A stretch of DNA of 64,000 nt from an uncultured bacterium (GTDB taxonomy: Bacteria; Bacillota_I; Bacilli_A; RFN20; CAG-826). Location of the stretch: contig CASERQ010000001.1 of NCBI GenBank assembly GCA_949290395.1, forward strand, positions 1 to 64,000, given 5' to 3'. Both the position numbers and the translations under genes were made by a program. Below the pieces are notes generated by a model. It did no database searches. It was not told where the DNA came from and saw only the letters and a list, made by a program, of their open reading frames with translations. This document shows, piece by piece, positions 7,902-17,496 of the stretch (position 1 is its first letter; each line of letters opens with the position of its first letter).

Positions 7902-9065
7902 TTATAACTTTTTAAAGTTTACAGCGTGATTTGAAATACTAACTTTAAAGTACCTTTTTGGATCATAATGCTCTTTAAGATACTTATCAAATTCGTCTAC
8001 AAAATCATTTTTAATAAACGCAAGAACTGTTCCTTTGAATCCACCACCATGAATTCTTATAGCGCCATGCTCTTTAATAAATTCACTTACATCATCAATA
8101 ATATTTTGTGGAGAATCTTTATATTCACCTTCAACAAATGTATTTTTAATGTTGTTAGCGCTTGTATTTTGGCTTGCTCTAATTGCATCTAAAAATTCTT
8201 CTAAATTATTATCTTCAATAGCTTTTTTAGCGTGTCTTACATTTTCATTTTCGATAAAGAAATGCTTTGCCATTTTTTTAGTGCCTTCATCTATATTAAG
8301 AGCATCAATCTTATCAAAGATATTTTCGTCATTAACATCTCTTAAAAACTTCTTGTCTTCAAGTAAACCGGCAACTTTATACATATTTGCAGGAATTGCA
8401 GCATAAAGTGGAGTTAAATTAGCATGATCTCCGGCTGATTTAATAAGATAAAGAGTTAAAGGAAGGTTAAATGGTAAAGTTGTAATTTCTGGATTTGAAA
8501 TATTTTTAAAATCAATAAAGTTAAAACTATCAAAAGACGTTCCAACTTGATCAAGAAGTCCACTTGGTTTTCCAAAATAGTTATTTTCACTGAATTGACC
8601 GGTTTTAGCTATAACTAGTTCAGGAATTTTTCCATCATTATATAAATAAGAAACAATATAGCCAAAAAGTGATTCAATAGCTGCGCTAGAAGAAACACCA
8701 CTTCCATCAGGAATTTCGCTATTTATATATGCATCAAATCCACCAATTTTATAGCCTTGCTCTTTTAACTTAAAAAGAATTCCCTTAGCTAAAAGTAATG
8801 TTTTATTAGGTTCTTTTGGATTAAAAGCAATATCATCAACGTTAAATTCGAAGAAAGAATAACCTTTTGATTTGATTCTAACTTTTGTTGAGTTTGGATT
8901 AATATAAGCTCTAATTCTTAAAGAGCAATTAGCAACTAAACAAAGTCCATGATTGTGGTCTGTGTGGTTTCCACAGATTTCAAATCTACCACCTGTGTCA
9001 ATATAAAAATGTGGTTCTACTTTAAAAATTCTTAAAAATTCACTTTTCATTTCTTCAAGTACCAT
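7902..9065 (-). CDS. galK: Galactokinase
   Basis: A 387-residue GHMP kinase that makes galactose-1-phosphate. The galactokinase signature appears as GRFEICGNHTDHNHG (26-40). The usual GEHTDY Glu is Asn here, as I recall for clostridial-type galactokinases (GGNHTDH). The ATP loop GSGVSSSAA and the C-terminal HGGGFKGTVLAF are intact. It is last in galM-galT-galK, and its ATG overlaps the galT stop by one base (TAATG). The ribosome site GGAGG lies in the end of galT, so translation is coupled. Confidence 0.95.
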   Translation of the reverse strand: MVLEEMKSEFLRIFKVEPHFYIDTGGRFEICGNHTDHNHGLCLVANCSLRIRAYINPNSTKVRIKSKGYSFFEFNVDDIAFNPKEPNKTLLLAKGILFKLKEQGYKIGGFDAYINSEIPDGSGVSSSAAIESLFGYIVSYLYNDGKIPELVIAKTGQFSENNYFGKPSGLLDQVGTSFDSFNFIDFKNISNPEITTLPFNLPLTLYLIKSAGDHANLTPLYAAIPANMYKVAGLLEDKKFLRDVNDENIFDKIDALNIDEGTKKMAKHFFIENENVRHAKKAIEDNNLEEFLDAIRASQNTSANNIKNTFVEGEYKDSPQNIIDDVSEFIKEHGAIRIHGGGFKGTVLAFIKNDFVDEFDKYLKEHYDPKRYFKVSISNHAVNFKKL

Positions 9066-10582
9066 TATAATTTTAAACCTCCAATAAATTTATCAAATCC
9101 TTCATTACCAACTTTTGTATCTTTAAATACAGCGGTATTTTCTAAGATATGTTTACAGGTATCTTCAATATATTCATTAATCTTTTTATCAATTGTTTCT
9201 TTTGAATATCCATCTCTTAAAACCTCAATCATAGGTAAAAAGTCTGCTAAATCAGGATATTTTTCTAAAATTTGATAATTATTAAATCCTAAAGATAAGA
9301 CATCTTTGATTTCGTTTTCTTGTCTAACAAGACGTGCAGGGAGGATAAATAATCCCATTGCTTCAATAATTCCAATGCCTTCCTTTTTGATGTGGTGATA
9401 TTCAGGGTGAGCATGGAAAATTCCATCAGGATATTTTTCGTTACATCTATTATTTCTTAAAATTAAATAAAGATTATATTCATCGTTAATCTTTCTGATA
9501 GATGGTGTGATTGTATTGTGTTTTCCAGTTTTATCACTAGAAACAATTTCGTTTTCTAAATCGTTAAATTCTCTCCAAGCATTTGAAATCTTAGTAGCCA
9601 CTTCTACTAATTCTTTTTTATTCTTACTCTTTAATAAAATAACTGAGTTATACCAATCAAGCTTATAAAGCTTTACATCTTTATAATTTTCTAACTTATA
9701 TCCTTTTTTAGTTTCAGCTTCCATAACAGGAAGAATGTGTTCGCCACCTTGGAAATGCTCATGATTTAAAATTGATCCGCCAACTATCGGGAGGTCAGCA
9801 TTACTTCCAATAAAGAAACTTGGATATTCATCAACAAAATCAGCAAGTTTATTAAATGTTGATTCATTAATTATCATGTTTGAATGTTTCGAAGAGAAAC
9901 AAATACAGTGTTTGTAATAATATCCATATGGAGAATATTGTAAGTACCATAAATCTCCATCAAGCATTACAGGGACAAAGCGAATGTTTTCTCTTGCAGG
10001 ATGTTTTGCGTTTCCATAAAAGCCAATATTTTCAAGGCAAAGCAAACATTTTGGATATTTAACCTCGCTATTTGCAGGTTTTTCTAAAAGTTTTGCGATA
10101 TCCTTATTGTTCTTTTCAGGTTTAGAAAGGTTGATGCTAATCTCAATATTTTTGCTTTTGTAATCAGTTTTCCAGACGATATTTTTATCAACCATTGTCT
10201 TTTGGAAATAGTAATTTTTAATACCTAAGTTATAAAGATAATCTAAAGCCTTTGCGCTATCTAACTTTTTTATTTCTTCAAATTTTTTAACAACTTGAGA
10301 TGGAGATGGTGTAACAAGTCCAAGAATTAAAGTTGCTTTAAGTTCAGCACTTTTATCATTAAAGTTTTTCTCTTTGATAAGATAGTTTTTAATTTCATTA
10401 AAGAAAAAATCAGGAACTTCCATTTTCTCGAGTGCTTCATGAGTAAAATAAGATTTTTCAGAAGGATAATCGAGCTCAAGTTCACCAAGAACTAAATTTT
10501 TAGCATACACCTCATCAAGTCCTTCTAGTCCAAGATGAATTGAAGCATATTCAATTAAACTATTAATAACATCTCTAATCAT
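9065..10582 (-). CDS. galT: UDP-glucose:hexose-1-phosphate uridylyltransferase (type 2 GalT)
   Basis: A 505-residue enzyme of the Firmicute class of GalT, longer than the ~350-residue E. coli type. It exchanges UMP between UDP-glucose and galactose-1-phosphate. Recognisable segments are the class N-terminus, GGSILNHEHFQGGEHILPV in the middle and IFHAHPEYHHIKKEGIG in the C-terminal part. It is the middle gene of the gal operon, starting one base after the galM stop. No galE, needed to regenerate UDP-glucose, is seen in this window. Confidence 0.93.
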   Translation of the reverse strand: MIRDVINSLIEYASIHLGLEGLDEVYAKNLVLGELELDYPSEKSYFTHEALEKMEVPDFFFNEIKNYLIKEKNFNDKSAELKATLILGLVTPSPSQVVKKFEEIKKLDSAKALDYLYNLGIKNYYFQKTMVDKNIVWKTDYKSKNIEISINLSKPEKNNKDIAKLLEKPANSEVKYPKCLLCLENIGFYGNAKHPARENIRFVPVMLDGDLWYLQYSPYGYYYKHCICFSSKHSNMIINESTFNKLADFVDEYPSFFIGSNADLPIVGGSILNHEHFQGGEHILPVMEAETKKGYKLENYKDVKLYKLDWYNSVILLKSKNKKELVEVATKISNAWREFNDLENEIVSSDKTGKHNTITPSIRKINDEYNLYLILRNNRCNEKYPDGIFHAHPEYHHIKKEGIGIIEAMGLFILPARLVRQENEIKDVLSLGFNNYQILEKYPDLADFLPMIEVLRDGYSKETIDKKINEYIEDTCKHILENTAVFKDTKVGNEGFDKFIGGLKL

Positions 10583-10583
10583 A

Positions 10584-11573
10584 TTATTTACTCTCCTTGA
10601 ACTTATATTCTATATAGTGACGATATTTCTCGCCTTTTTTAAGAACTAATGAGTTTCTATCAAATAAGAAAAGTTGTGGTTCTAAAGCAATACCTCTTCT
10701 CTTTTTATAATCATCTCTATTTTTAAATTTAAGTGGAGACATTGTGTTATCAACATAAATATTCATTGCTGGATAATCAGTTAAAATATTTAAAGCAACT
10801 TCAGCATTTTTTAAAGTAACTTTCCCTAATTTATCATCAAAAAGGAATGTATCATCGATTGTTCCTTTAAAATCATGTTTTTCAATCTTATCTAAACGTG
10901 GGTTAAGTTTAGCTGCTTTTCTAAAATCTAATATTTCTGGAATATCTTTTACTCCATCAATAAGTAAACTTGCATCTGTTGTTGCAACTTTATCGCAGTT
11001 CATTTTTAAATAATGATTTGAAACATCAAGTGAATTAGCTAAATTAAAATACATATGATTTGATAATCCAACAAAAGTAGCTTCACTTGGAGTCGTTGCT
11101 TTTTGAATTAACTTAAATGAATCTCTGGTTTTTGAAAACTCGTAAGTAATAGCAATTCTTGCTTTTCCAGGGAATCCGTTTTCATCTTTTCTTGTTGTAT
11201 AACTAAAAGTTACAGCAAGCTTTTTAGCGCTATCTTTTACGCTTGTTGCCCAGTTTTTAAAAGAAATTGAGTCAAGTGCTCCGCCATGTAAAGCATAATC
11301 AAAGTTTTTCTCTTGTTTAAGATGATATTCTTCACCAAAAAGAATTCCATCTTTTTTAAGTCTTCCTGCGACAACACCTAAAGTTTTTCCATAAAATGCA
11401 CTCGAGTGCATATAATCACTAAAATCTTCAAGCTCAAGAATTTGTGGTTTTTCTTTAAAATAAATAGAATAAACTCCAGCTCCAAAGCTGCTTAAAGTCA
11501 CTTTTAAATTAAGCTCATTATCAACATGAACAAGCTTAACTCCGTTCTCTAACGTCTCAACATTATATTTCAT
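10584..11573 (-). CDS. galM: Aldose 1-epimerase (mutarotase)
   Basis: A 329-residue galactose mutarotase-like protein that interconverts beta- and alpha-galactose for GalK. Family landmarks are YGKTLGVVAGRLKKDG, YALHGG (substrate His), GLSNHMYFNLA, DDTFLF and the C-terminal IALEPQ (catalytic Glu). It is the first gene of galMTK, with CGGAGG before the ATG and an extended -10 promoter about 26-34 bases upstream of the start codon. Length is normal. Confidence 0.93.
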   Translation of the reverse strand: MKYNVETLENGVKLVHVDNELNLKVTLSSFGAGVYSIYFKEKPQILELEDFSDYMHSSAFYGKTLGVVAGRLKKDGILFGEEYHLKQEKNFDYALHGGALDSISFKNWATSVKDSAKKLAVTFSYTTRKDENGFPGKARIAITYEFSKTRDSFKLIQKATTPSEATFVGLSNHMYFNLANSLDVSNHYLKMNCDKVATTDASLLIDGVKDIPEILDFRKAAKLNPRLDKIEKHDFKGTIDDTFLFDDKLGKVTLKNAEVALNILTDYPAMNIYVDNTMSPLKFKNRDDYKKRRGIALEPQLFLFDRNSLVLKKGEKYRHYIEYKFKESK

Positions 11574-11598
11574 AGAGAAATCCTCCGATATCTTCTAA

Positions 11599-11607
11599 AT
11601 TATAGCA
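11599..11607 (-). promoter_or_regulatory. Extended -10 promoter of galMTK
   Basis: Read on the minus strand, TGCTATAAT is an extended -10 element ending 26 bases before the galM ATG. No convincing -35 is visible, which is usual for TGn promoters. Confidence 0.65.
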
Positions 11608-11629
11608 TTTTGAAAGTTGAGTAATCATC

Positions 11630-11651
11630 ATTAAAAACCTATGGTTTTAAT
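11630..11651. promoter_or_regulatory. Inverted repeat upstream of the gal promoter, possible operator
   Basis: ATTAAAAACC and GGTTTTAAT face each other across three bases, 23-44 bases upstream of the extended -10 of galM. The position suits a regulator site; no regulator gene is adjacent. It could also be a weak hairpin. Confidence 0.4.
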
Positions 11652-11760
11652 GTAAAAAAATATAGATTTTGCTTAATAAAAAGGTAAATAAATAATTAAT
11701 TTTAATCAGTAAGACGGCTAAAAGAATTGCAAATTTTTTTGCTGGTTCTTAAGAAAAAGG

Positions 11761-11819
11761 CCAGTTAACGTTACCATTTTTGCATTTTTTTCATTTTCGG
11801 TAACGTTAACGGCCGATTT
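11761..11819 (-). terminator. Terminator of guaA operon built from two operator-like palindromes
   Basis: On the minus strand, GGCCGTTAACGTTACC pairs with GGTAACGTTAACTGGCC across a ~23-base loop and is followed by TTTTTCTT, 13 bases after the guaA stop. That is a terminator. Each arm is also itself close to the palindrome GTTAACGTTAAC with a central CG, as in LacI-family operators, so a second role is possible. Confidence 0.6.
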
Positions 11820-11831
11820 TGTAATATTTAT

Positions 11832-13361
11832 TTATTCAAACTCAATAGTTGAAGGTGGTTTACTTGTAACATCGTAAACTACTTTATTAACATAAGGAAC
11901 TTCGTTTACAATTCTTGAACTTATCTTAAATAATACATCGTAAGGAATTGGATAAGCTTTTGCAGTCATGCCATCAATTGAATCAACTGCTCTAATTGCT
12001 ATTGTATATAAATAAGTTCTGTTATCACCCATTACGCCAACTGTTTTGGTATTTAATAAAACAGTAAAATATTGCCAAATTTTCTTATTAAGTTTTGCTT
12101 TTTTGACCTCTTCTTGAAGAATTGCGTCTGATTTTCTAACAATCATAAGTTTCTTCTTAGTTACATTCCCAATGATTCTTATTGATAAACCAGGTCCTGG
12201 AAAAGGTTGACGAGATACAAAAGATTCATCTAAACCAAGTTTTCTGCCAAGTTCTCTAACTTCATCTTTATAAAGTTCATTAAGAGGCTCAAGAAGTTTA
12301 AAACCAAGCTCTTTTGGAAGACCACCAACATTGTGATGTGATTTAATTACTTTAGAGTTTCCGCCTTTTCCACTTTCAACAACATCAGTATATAAAGTTC
12401 CTTGAGCTAAAATTGTTATATCATTAAATTTTTCGGCTTCTTTTTTAAATACATCGATAAATGTTTTTCCAATTATTTTTCTTTTTTTCTCAGGAGATTT
12501 TACACCTTTCAATAAACTTAAAAATTCTTTACTCGCATCTTTATAATAGACTTTGATATTAAATTTATTTTTAAAGTTTTCAAGAACTAGGTTTTCTTCA
12601 TTTTCTCTTAACAAACCATGATTTATAAAAAGAGGGTAAAGTTGATCTCCGATTGCTTTATGAATTAAAAGTGCACAAACAGAAGAATCTACGCCACCAC
12701 TTATTCCCAATAAAACCTTCTCTTTTCCAACAAAGTTTTTAATCTCTTTTACTTTTTCTTCAATCCAATTATCTATGCTCCAACTTTTAAAAACCCTGCA
12801 AATCTCAAATAAAAAATTAGAAAGCATAGTTTTTCCTTCAATTGTATCATTAACTTCAGGATGAAATTGAAGAGCATAAATATTTCTTTCTTTATCTTCC
12901 ATTGCAGCATATTCAGTTAACTTAGATGACGCAATTTTAGCAAATCCTTCTGGAATTTTTGTAACTGTATCAGAGTGCGACATAAAAACATTGCTTGTTA
13001 CTTTTACACCTTTAAAAAGCACTGAACTTGTATCAAAGTTTACTTCAGTGTCCCCATATTCTTTGATCTTATTTTCATCAACATGACCACCAAAATAATG
13101 AGCAAGAGCTTGCATGCCATAACAAATTCCTAAAATAGGAACATTAAAATCAAAAATTTCAGGATTTATTTTAGGTGAATTTTCATCATTAATAGAGTTT
13201 GGCCCGCCCGATAAAATTATTCCTTTAATTTCCCTCTTGTCTAGTGTTTTTAAATCTACTTTATTATCAAATAAAAAAGCATAGACTCCAAGGTCACGAA
13301 CTCTTCTAACAATAAGTTCGTTATATTGTGAGCCAAAATCAATTACTAAAATTTTATCCAT
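11832..13361 (-). CDS. guaA: GMP synthase (glutamine-hydrolysing)
   Basis: A 509-residue enzyme that turns XMP into GMP with glutamine and ATP. The N-terminal glutaminase has Cys80 in GICYGMQ and His167/Glu169 in QFHPEV. The ATP pyrophosphatase has the P-loop SGGVDSS (221-227). The C-terminal dimerisation domain ends with the family's PPSTIEFE. It is the last gene of the thioesterase-psuG-psuK-guaA run and starts three bases after the psuK stop. The ribosome site is weak, so it is probably translated by coupling. Confidence 0.96.
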   Translation of the reverse strand: MDKILVIDFGSQYNELIVRRVRDLGVYAFLFDNKVDLKTLDKREIKGIILSGGPNSINDENSPKINPEIFDFNVPILGICYGMQALAHYFGGHVDENKIKEYGDTEVNFDTSSVLFKGVKVTSNVFMSHSDTVTKIPEGFAKIASSKLTEYAAMEDKERNIYALQFHPEVNDTIEGKTMLSNFLFEICRVFKSWSIDNWIEEKVKEIKNFVGKEKVLLGISGGVDSSVCALLIHKAIGDQLYPLFINHGLLRENEENLVLENFKNKFNIKVYYKDASKEFLSLLKGVKSPEKKRKIIGKTFIDVFKKEAEKFNDITILAQGTLYTDVVESGKGGNSKVIKSHHNVGGLPKELGFKLLEPLNELYKDEVRELGRKLGLDESFVSRQPFPGPGLSIRIIGNVTKKKLMIVRKSDAILQEEVKKAKLNKKIWQYFTVLLNTKTVGVMGDNRTYLYTIAIRAVDSIDGMTAKAYPIPYDVLFKISSRIVNEVPYVNKVVYDVTSKPPSTIEFE

Positions 13362-13364
13362 AAA

Positions 13365-14252
13365 TTAATGTTTAAATCTTTCAATTTCTTTGGTGGTTGC
13401 CCCCTTACTCATGAGAGTAAGTCTAGAAAGTTCATTTCCAAAAGCTACTGCTTCTTTTAAACTCTTTCCTCTTAAGAAATAATCGATAACGCCGCTTGTA
13501 AGTGCGTCTCCACAACCTGTTGTATTTACAAAATCTTTAACTTCATTAACTTTTACAAGGTCAACTCTACGATAATTTTCTCCAAAATAAACATCATGAG
13601 CACCATGAGAAACAACAACGTTTTTAACTCCGCGTGCTAGAAGTCCACTTACTAGATCTTTTTCCATTAAATCTATACCCATTAACATTCTTGCTTCATG
13701 AATATTACATTTAATTAAAAATAGTCTTTCTAAATAATCTTTAAACTTTAAAACTTTACTTGGTGAAATTGCTTCAACTATAAATTTCTTTGTTGGATAA
13801 GTCTTAAAAAGATAATCTATCGTTTCATTTGATACGTTTGCATCCATGATTACATATTCGTGACTTTTAATAAGTTCATCATGTTTCTTTAAAAATTCTA
13901 CATTTAAATCACGAATTATACGATTATCACAAACTGCATCAACCATATCATGATTTGAATCATTAATTGCTAAATAACTTCCACTAGGATATTCCGTAAC
14001 TGGTGTAATAACGTTAATTCCAAGTTCAACGAGTTCTTTTCTCATTTCTCTTCCATTAGCGTCATCTCCAATTGCAGTTATAAAATCTATATTGTTACCT
14101 AAACGAGCAAGATTTTCTGCAATATTTCTCATTACGCCGCCAAAAGAAATACTAATTTCGCCAATATTTGAAACGCGTCTTTGTAGTTTATCTCTACTTG
14201 TTGCAATGTAATCTACATTGCTCCCACCAATTAACAAATATGTTTTATCCAT
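13365..14252 (-). CDS. psuK: PfkB-family kinase, probable pseudouridine kinase
   Basis: A 295-residue ribokinase-like kinase. The N-terminal GGVMRNIAENLARLG and the C-terminal anion-hole motif NTTGCGDALTSG (catalytic Asp) are intact. It follows psuG directly, and PsuG acts on pseudouridine 5'-phosphate, the product of pseudouridine kinase; this pairing gives the assignment. No pseudouridine transporter gene is adjacent. Confidence 0.85.
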   Translation of the reverse strand: MDKTYLLIGGSNVDYIATSRDKLQRRVSNIGEISISFGGVMRNIAENLARLGNNIDFITAIGDDANGREMRKELVELGINVITPVTEYPSGSYLAINDSNHDMVDAVCDNRIIRDLNVEFLKKHDELIKSHEYVIMDANVSNETIDYLFKTYPTKKFIVEAISPSKVLKFKDYLERLFLIKCNIHEARMLMGIDLMEKDLVSGLLARGVKNVVVSHGAHDVYFGENYRRVDLVKVNEVKDFVNTTGCGDALTSGVIDYFLRGKSLKEAVAFGNELSRLTLMSKGATTKEIERFKH

Positions 14253-14269
14253 CGTGGCTTCTCCCTTAT

Positions 14270-15172
14270 TTATTTTAATTTAGCATATTCTGAAGCAATT
14301 AAGGTTCCAAGTTTTGCGTTATTTAAGATAAGTTTAATATTTGCTTCTAAGCTCTTTCCTTTAGTAAGCTCAACAATTTTAGCAAGTAAATATGGGGTTT
14401 CATCTTTTCCATGGATTCCATCTTTTTCCATCTCAAGAAGAGCTTTATCAATCTCAGCATTAATATAAGAAGGATCCATTGAATATTCTTCAGGAATTGG
14501 GTTTGTAATTAAAACGCCACCATCAAGTTTATATTCCCTTTTGCTTTTAACAATTTTTGCAATATCTAAAGGGGTTTTAGCGTTGTAATCAACTTTTAAA
14601 TCACTAGTTCTTGTAAAGAATGCAGGTAAATTATCAGTGTTATAGCCAATTACAGGAACGCCTTTTGTTTCAAGATATTCCATTGTCAAGTGAAGATCGA
14701 GGATCGCTTTAGGCCCTGCACAAATTACTGAAACATTAGTTTTTCCAAGTTCATCAAGATCAGCACTAATATCAAAAGTTTCTTGAGCTTTTCTATGAAC
14801 GCCACCAATACCTCCAGTTACAAAAAATTCAATTCCAGCTCTTTCTGCAAGAATCATTGTTGCACTTACTGTTGTTGCGCCCCACTTTTTCTCTGCGCAG
14901 ATTATTGGCAAATCTCGACGAGATACTTTTTCAATACCTTTAGTCTTTCCAAAAAGCTCAATTTCTTCGTGACTCATTCCAATAATTGGTTCACCTTCAA
15001 TTATTCCAATAGTTGCAGGTACGCCACCATTATCTTCAATAACTTTTTCAACAGCTAAAGCGCATTCAACGTTTTTTGGATATGGCATGCCATGTGAAAT
15101 AATTGTTGTTTCAAGAGCAATTACTGGCTTGCCTTCTTCTAATGCTTTTTTAACTCTTTCACTAATTTTCAT
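14270..15172 (-). CDS. psuG: Pseudouridine-5'-phosphate glycosidase
   Basis: A 300-residue enzyme that splits pseudouridine 5'-phosphate into uracil and ribose 5-phosphate. Clear family segments: PVIALETTIISHGMPYP near the start, RRDLPIICAEKKWGATTVSATM (metal and phosphate region), FVTGGIGGVHR and VICAGPKAILDL. Length is normal. Its start overlaps the end of the upstream thioesterase gene by 11 bases, so they are co-transcribed. With psuK it recycles modified uridine from RNA turnover. Confidence 0.95.
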   Translation of the reverse strand: MKISERVKKALEEGKPVIALETTIISHGMPYPKNVECALAVEKVIEDNGGVPATIGIIEGEPIIGMSHEEIELFGKTKGIEKVSRRDLPIICAEKKWGATTVSATMILAERAGIEFFVTGGIGGVHRKAQETFDISADLDELGKTNVSVICAGPKAILDLHLTMEYLETKGVPVIGYNTDNLPAFFTRTSDLKVDYNAKTPLDIAKIVKSKREYKLDGGVLITNPIPEEYSMDPSYINAEIDKALLEMEKDGIHGKDETPYLLAKIVELTKGKSLEANIKLILNNAKLGTLIASEYAKLK

Positions 15173-15884
15173 AATCTTTATTCTCCTTGCATTCCATGTA
15201 GAATCTTAATTCATCATCTTTATAACCATAAAGGTAACGATTTGCATCTTCCTCTAATTTATATAAAGATATATCTTCATCTAAGAAACATTGTTTTATA
15301 TATTCGATTTGCATGGTTTTTATTGGATTTAAAGGTTTATAGACATCTAAATAAAAGTCAGAATAATGAGTATTATTTAAGTGACCATTATGGTCAATCA
15401 TAGAATAAACAACTTCAACATCTTTTACTTTTTGAAGTTCATCTTTTTTACGAGCAGGAAGTTTTGAAATTCTTCTTTTAAAGAATCCATCTTTATCTGT
15501 TAGGTGATCGAAAAAGTGAGGAGATTCAAGTTTATAATCTTTTATATTTATAACCATCCATGTTGATCTTAAGGCGGCAAATAATTCACCATTATGATAA
15601 AACTCAGTATCTCTATTAAATTCGACAAAACGAGGTTTTAGAGGATAAGTTACTGCTTCAATCTCAAAAAAATTTTTAGGAGTTTTATAGATTTCAATAT
15701 AATTTCTAACAACTACCCAAATTAAATTTTGATCTAGCATTGTTTGAAATCCGCATCCAAGTTCTTCAGCATGTTTCCCAGCAATTTCTTGAGCAATATC
15801 TAAAAGCGAAGATACACGGATTGTGTCGTTTTTATCAAACATATTAGTTGTTATTTGATACTTCTTTTTAAATTTTGTTTCCAT
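15162..15884 (-). CDS. Acyl-ACP thioesterase (FatA/B-like)
   Basis: A 240-residue double hot-dog thioesterase that would release free fatty acids from acyl carrier protein. The family opening (KKYQITTNMFDKNDTIRV), the LIWVVVRNYIEI strand and the second hot-dog motif YSMIDHNGHLNNTHYSDF (Asn and His catalytic region) are visible. It heads the psuG-psuK-guaA run, an odd partner for nucleoside salvage. The TGCTATAAT extended -10 (15893-15901) is only eight bases from the ATG and there is no Shine-Dalgarno, so a leaderless mRNA is likely. Confidence 0.88.
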   Translation of the reverse strand: METKFKKKYQITTNMFDKNDTIRVSSLLDIAQEIAGKHAEELGCGFQTMLDQNLIWVVVRNYIEIYKTPKNFFEIEAVTYPLKPRFVEFNRDTEFYHNGELFAALRSTWMVINIKDYKLESPHFFDHLTDKDGFFKRRISKLPARKKDELQKVKDVEVVYSMIDHNGHLNNTHYSDFYLDVYKPLNPIKTMQIEYIKQCFLDEDISLYKLEEDANRYLYGYKDDELRFYMECKENKDYEN

Positions 15885-15892
15885 ATGTGTTA

Positions 15893-15901
15893 ATTATAGC
15901 A
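15893..15901 (-). promoter_or_regulatory. Extended -10 promoter abutting the thioesterase start codon
   Basis: TGCTATAAT read on the minus strand, eight bases before the ATG at 15884. Transcription would start at or within two bases of the start codon. Confidence 0.6.
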
Positions 15902-16003
15902 AAAAGAAATACGAGATTAAGAAGTGATTGAGAGTTTATATGTTTAATAATTAAAAAGTAGAAAATATTTACAATTAATTTACATTTGCTTTCACTTTTT
16001 TTG

Positions 16004-16032
16004 TTGAAACTCATCATTTTGAAACTTACAAT
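16004..16032 (+). promoter_or_regulatory. Promoter of the UMF1-type transporter gene
   Basis: TTGAAA (16004-16009) and TACAAT (16027-16032) with a 17-base spacer, 29 bases before the ATG. Confidence 0.5.
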
Positions 16033-16061
16033 TTTAAAGAAGGTATAAAGGAGTTAGAACA

Positions 16062-17471
16062 ATGAAAAAGAAAAAGCTAACTAAAAAAGAGCTATGCTGG
16101 ATCCTTTATGACGTCGGAAATAGCGCCTTTACAATGGTCTCAGTTTCTCTTTTTGCTTTATTTTTTACTAACTTAACAAATGCAGCAAACATTACTTCTA
16201 CTGATTCAGATGCTTTCTGGTCTTATGCTGCTAGTATCGTTACGTTAATTGCAGTCCTTATTGGACCATTAATTGGTACTTTAAGCGATTACAAAGGCTT
16301 TAAAAAACCAATGTTCCTGATTTTTACAATCCTTGCAGTGTTTGGATGTATCGCTTTAGGTATCCCAATGCATTTTGTTGCTTGGCTTGTTGTCTTTGTC
16401 ATTTGTAAAGTTTGCTATAATGGCGCTCTTATGATTTACGATTCGATGCTTGTTGATACAACAACGCCAGAAAGAACCGACAAAATCTCTTCATATGGTT
16501 ATGCTTTTGGTTACATCGGTAGTCTTGTTCCTTTTTTAATAGGAATTTGTATTTGTGCATTTGGTTTTACTAGCTATGAAGCTCATTCTCCTACAGGTGA
16601 ACTTTTGACAGGAATGGATGCATCCTTAGCTTGTCCTTGGGGATATTTAATCTGTTTTATTATTAATGGATTATGGTGGATTGCTTTTACAATTCCTCTA
16701 TTTAAAACCTATAAGCAAAATTACTTTATTGAAAGATCAAATACTGAAACAAGCAAACGAAAAGCTGTTATAAAAAGTGTTGGCGATTCTTATAAAAGAA
16801 TTTGGGATATCTTTAAATACGCGAAAAAACACGCAGGAATCCTTTTATTTTTAATTGCTTTCTTCTTATATATTGATGGCGTTTATTCAATTATCGAACT
16901 TGCAATCAAAGTTGCGGGTGGTTTTGGTGTTGGTCAAATTGACTCTTTAATCGCTCTTGTTGCTGTTCAAGTTATTGCTTGTCCTTGTGCAATTTTAATC
17001 TCAATGCTTGCTAAGAAATTTGGTAACGACAAGATGATATTCGTTTGTATCCTTGGCTACTTATTCATCACAATCTTTGCAGTATTTATTTCGAATAACT
17101 GGATGTTCTGGATTTTAGCTGTTGCAGTTGGTATGTTCCAAGGAGGTATTCAATCTTTATCAAGAAGCTACTTCTCTCAAATTATTCCAAAGAATCAATC
17201 TGGAGAATTGTTCTCTTTATTTGATGCCTTTGGAAAAGGCGCAAGCTTTATTGGAACACTTCTTTTCGGTATCATCTCTCAATCCACAGGATCTTCAAAC
17301 TTAGGAATTATTCCTCTTGCTTGTCTTGTTTTCTTGGGTGGCGTTGTATTTATCTTTGCTGTTATCACAAACCGCAAAAACAAACATCTCATTGATGAAG
17401 AAAACGAAAGAATTGACTCTGAATTAAATATTACTTCTGAGACTTTTGAAGATTCAGTTATTAGTGAATAA
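16062..17471 (+). CDS. MFS transporter, UMF1 (Atg22-like) family
   Basis: A 469-residue membrane protein with about 12 hydrophobic segments. The opening CWILYDVGNSAFTMVSV matches the family hallmark YDxANSA, and the SRSYFSQIIPKNQSGELFSLFDAFGKGASFIG segment near residue 365 is typical. Yeast Atg22 exports amino acids from the vacuole; bacterial substrates are unknown. A strong AAAGGAG precedes the ATG. It is a single gene with its own promoter and terminator. Confidence 0.88.
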   Translation: MKKKKLTKKELCWILYDVGNSAFTMVSVSLFALFFTNLTNAANITSTDSDAFWSYAASIVTLIAVLIGPLIGTLSDYKGFKKPMFLIFTILAVFGCIALGIPMHFVAWLVVFVICKVCYNGALMIYDSMLVDTTTPERTDKISSYGYAFGYIGSLVPFLIGICICAFGFTSYEAHSPTGELLTGMDASLACPWGYLICFIINGLWWIAFTIPLFKTYKQNYFIERSNTETSKRKAVIKSVGDSYKRIWDIFKYAKKHAGILLFLIAFFLYIDGVYSIIELAIKVAGGFGVGQIDSLIALVAVQVIACPCAILISMLAKKFGNDKMIFVCILGYLFITIFAVFISNNWMFWILAVAVGMFQGGIQSLSRSYFSQIIPKNQSGELFSLFDAFGKGASFIGTLLFGIISQSTGSSNLGIIPLACLVFLGGVVFIFAVITNRKNKHLIDEENERIDSELNITSETFEDSVISE

Positions 17472-17496
17472 GAAAGATTATTAATGAAATTATTGA

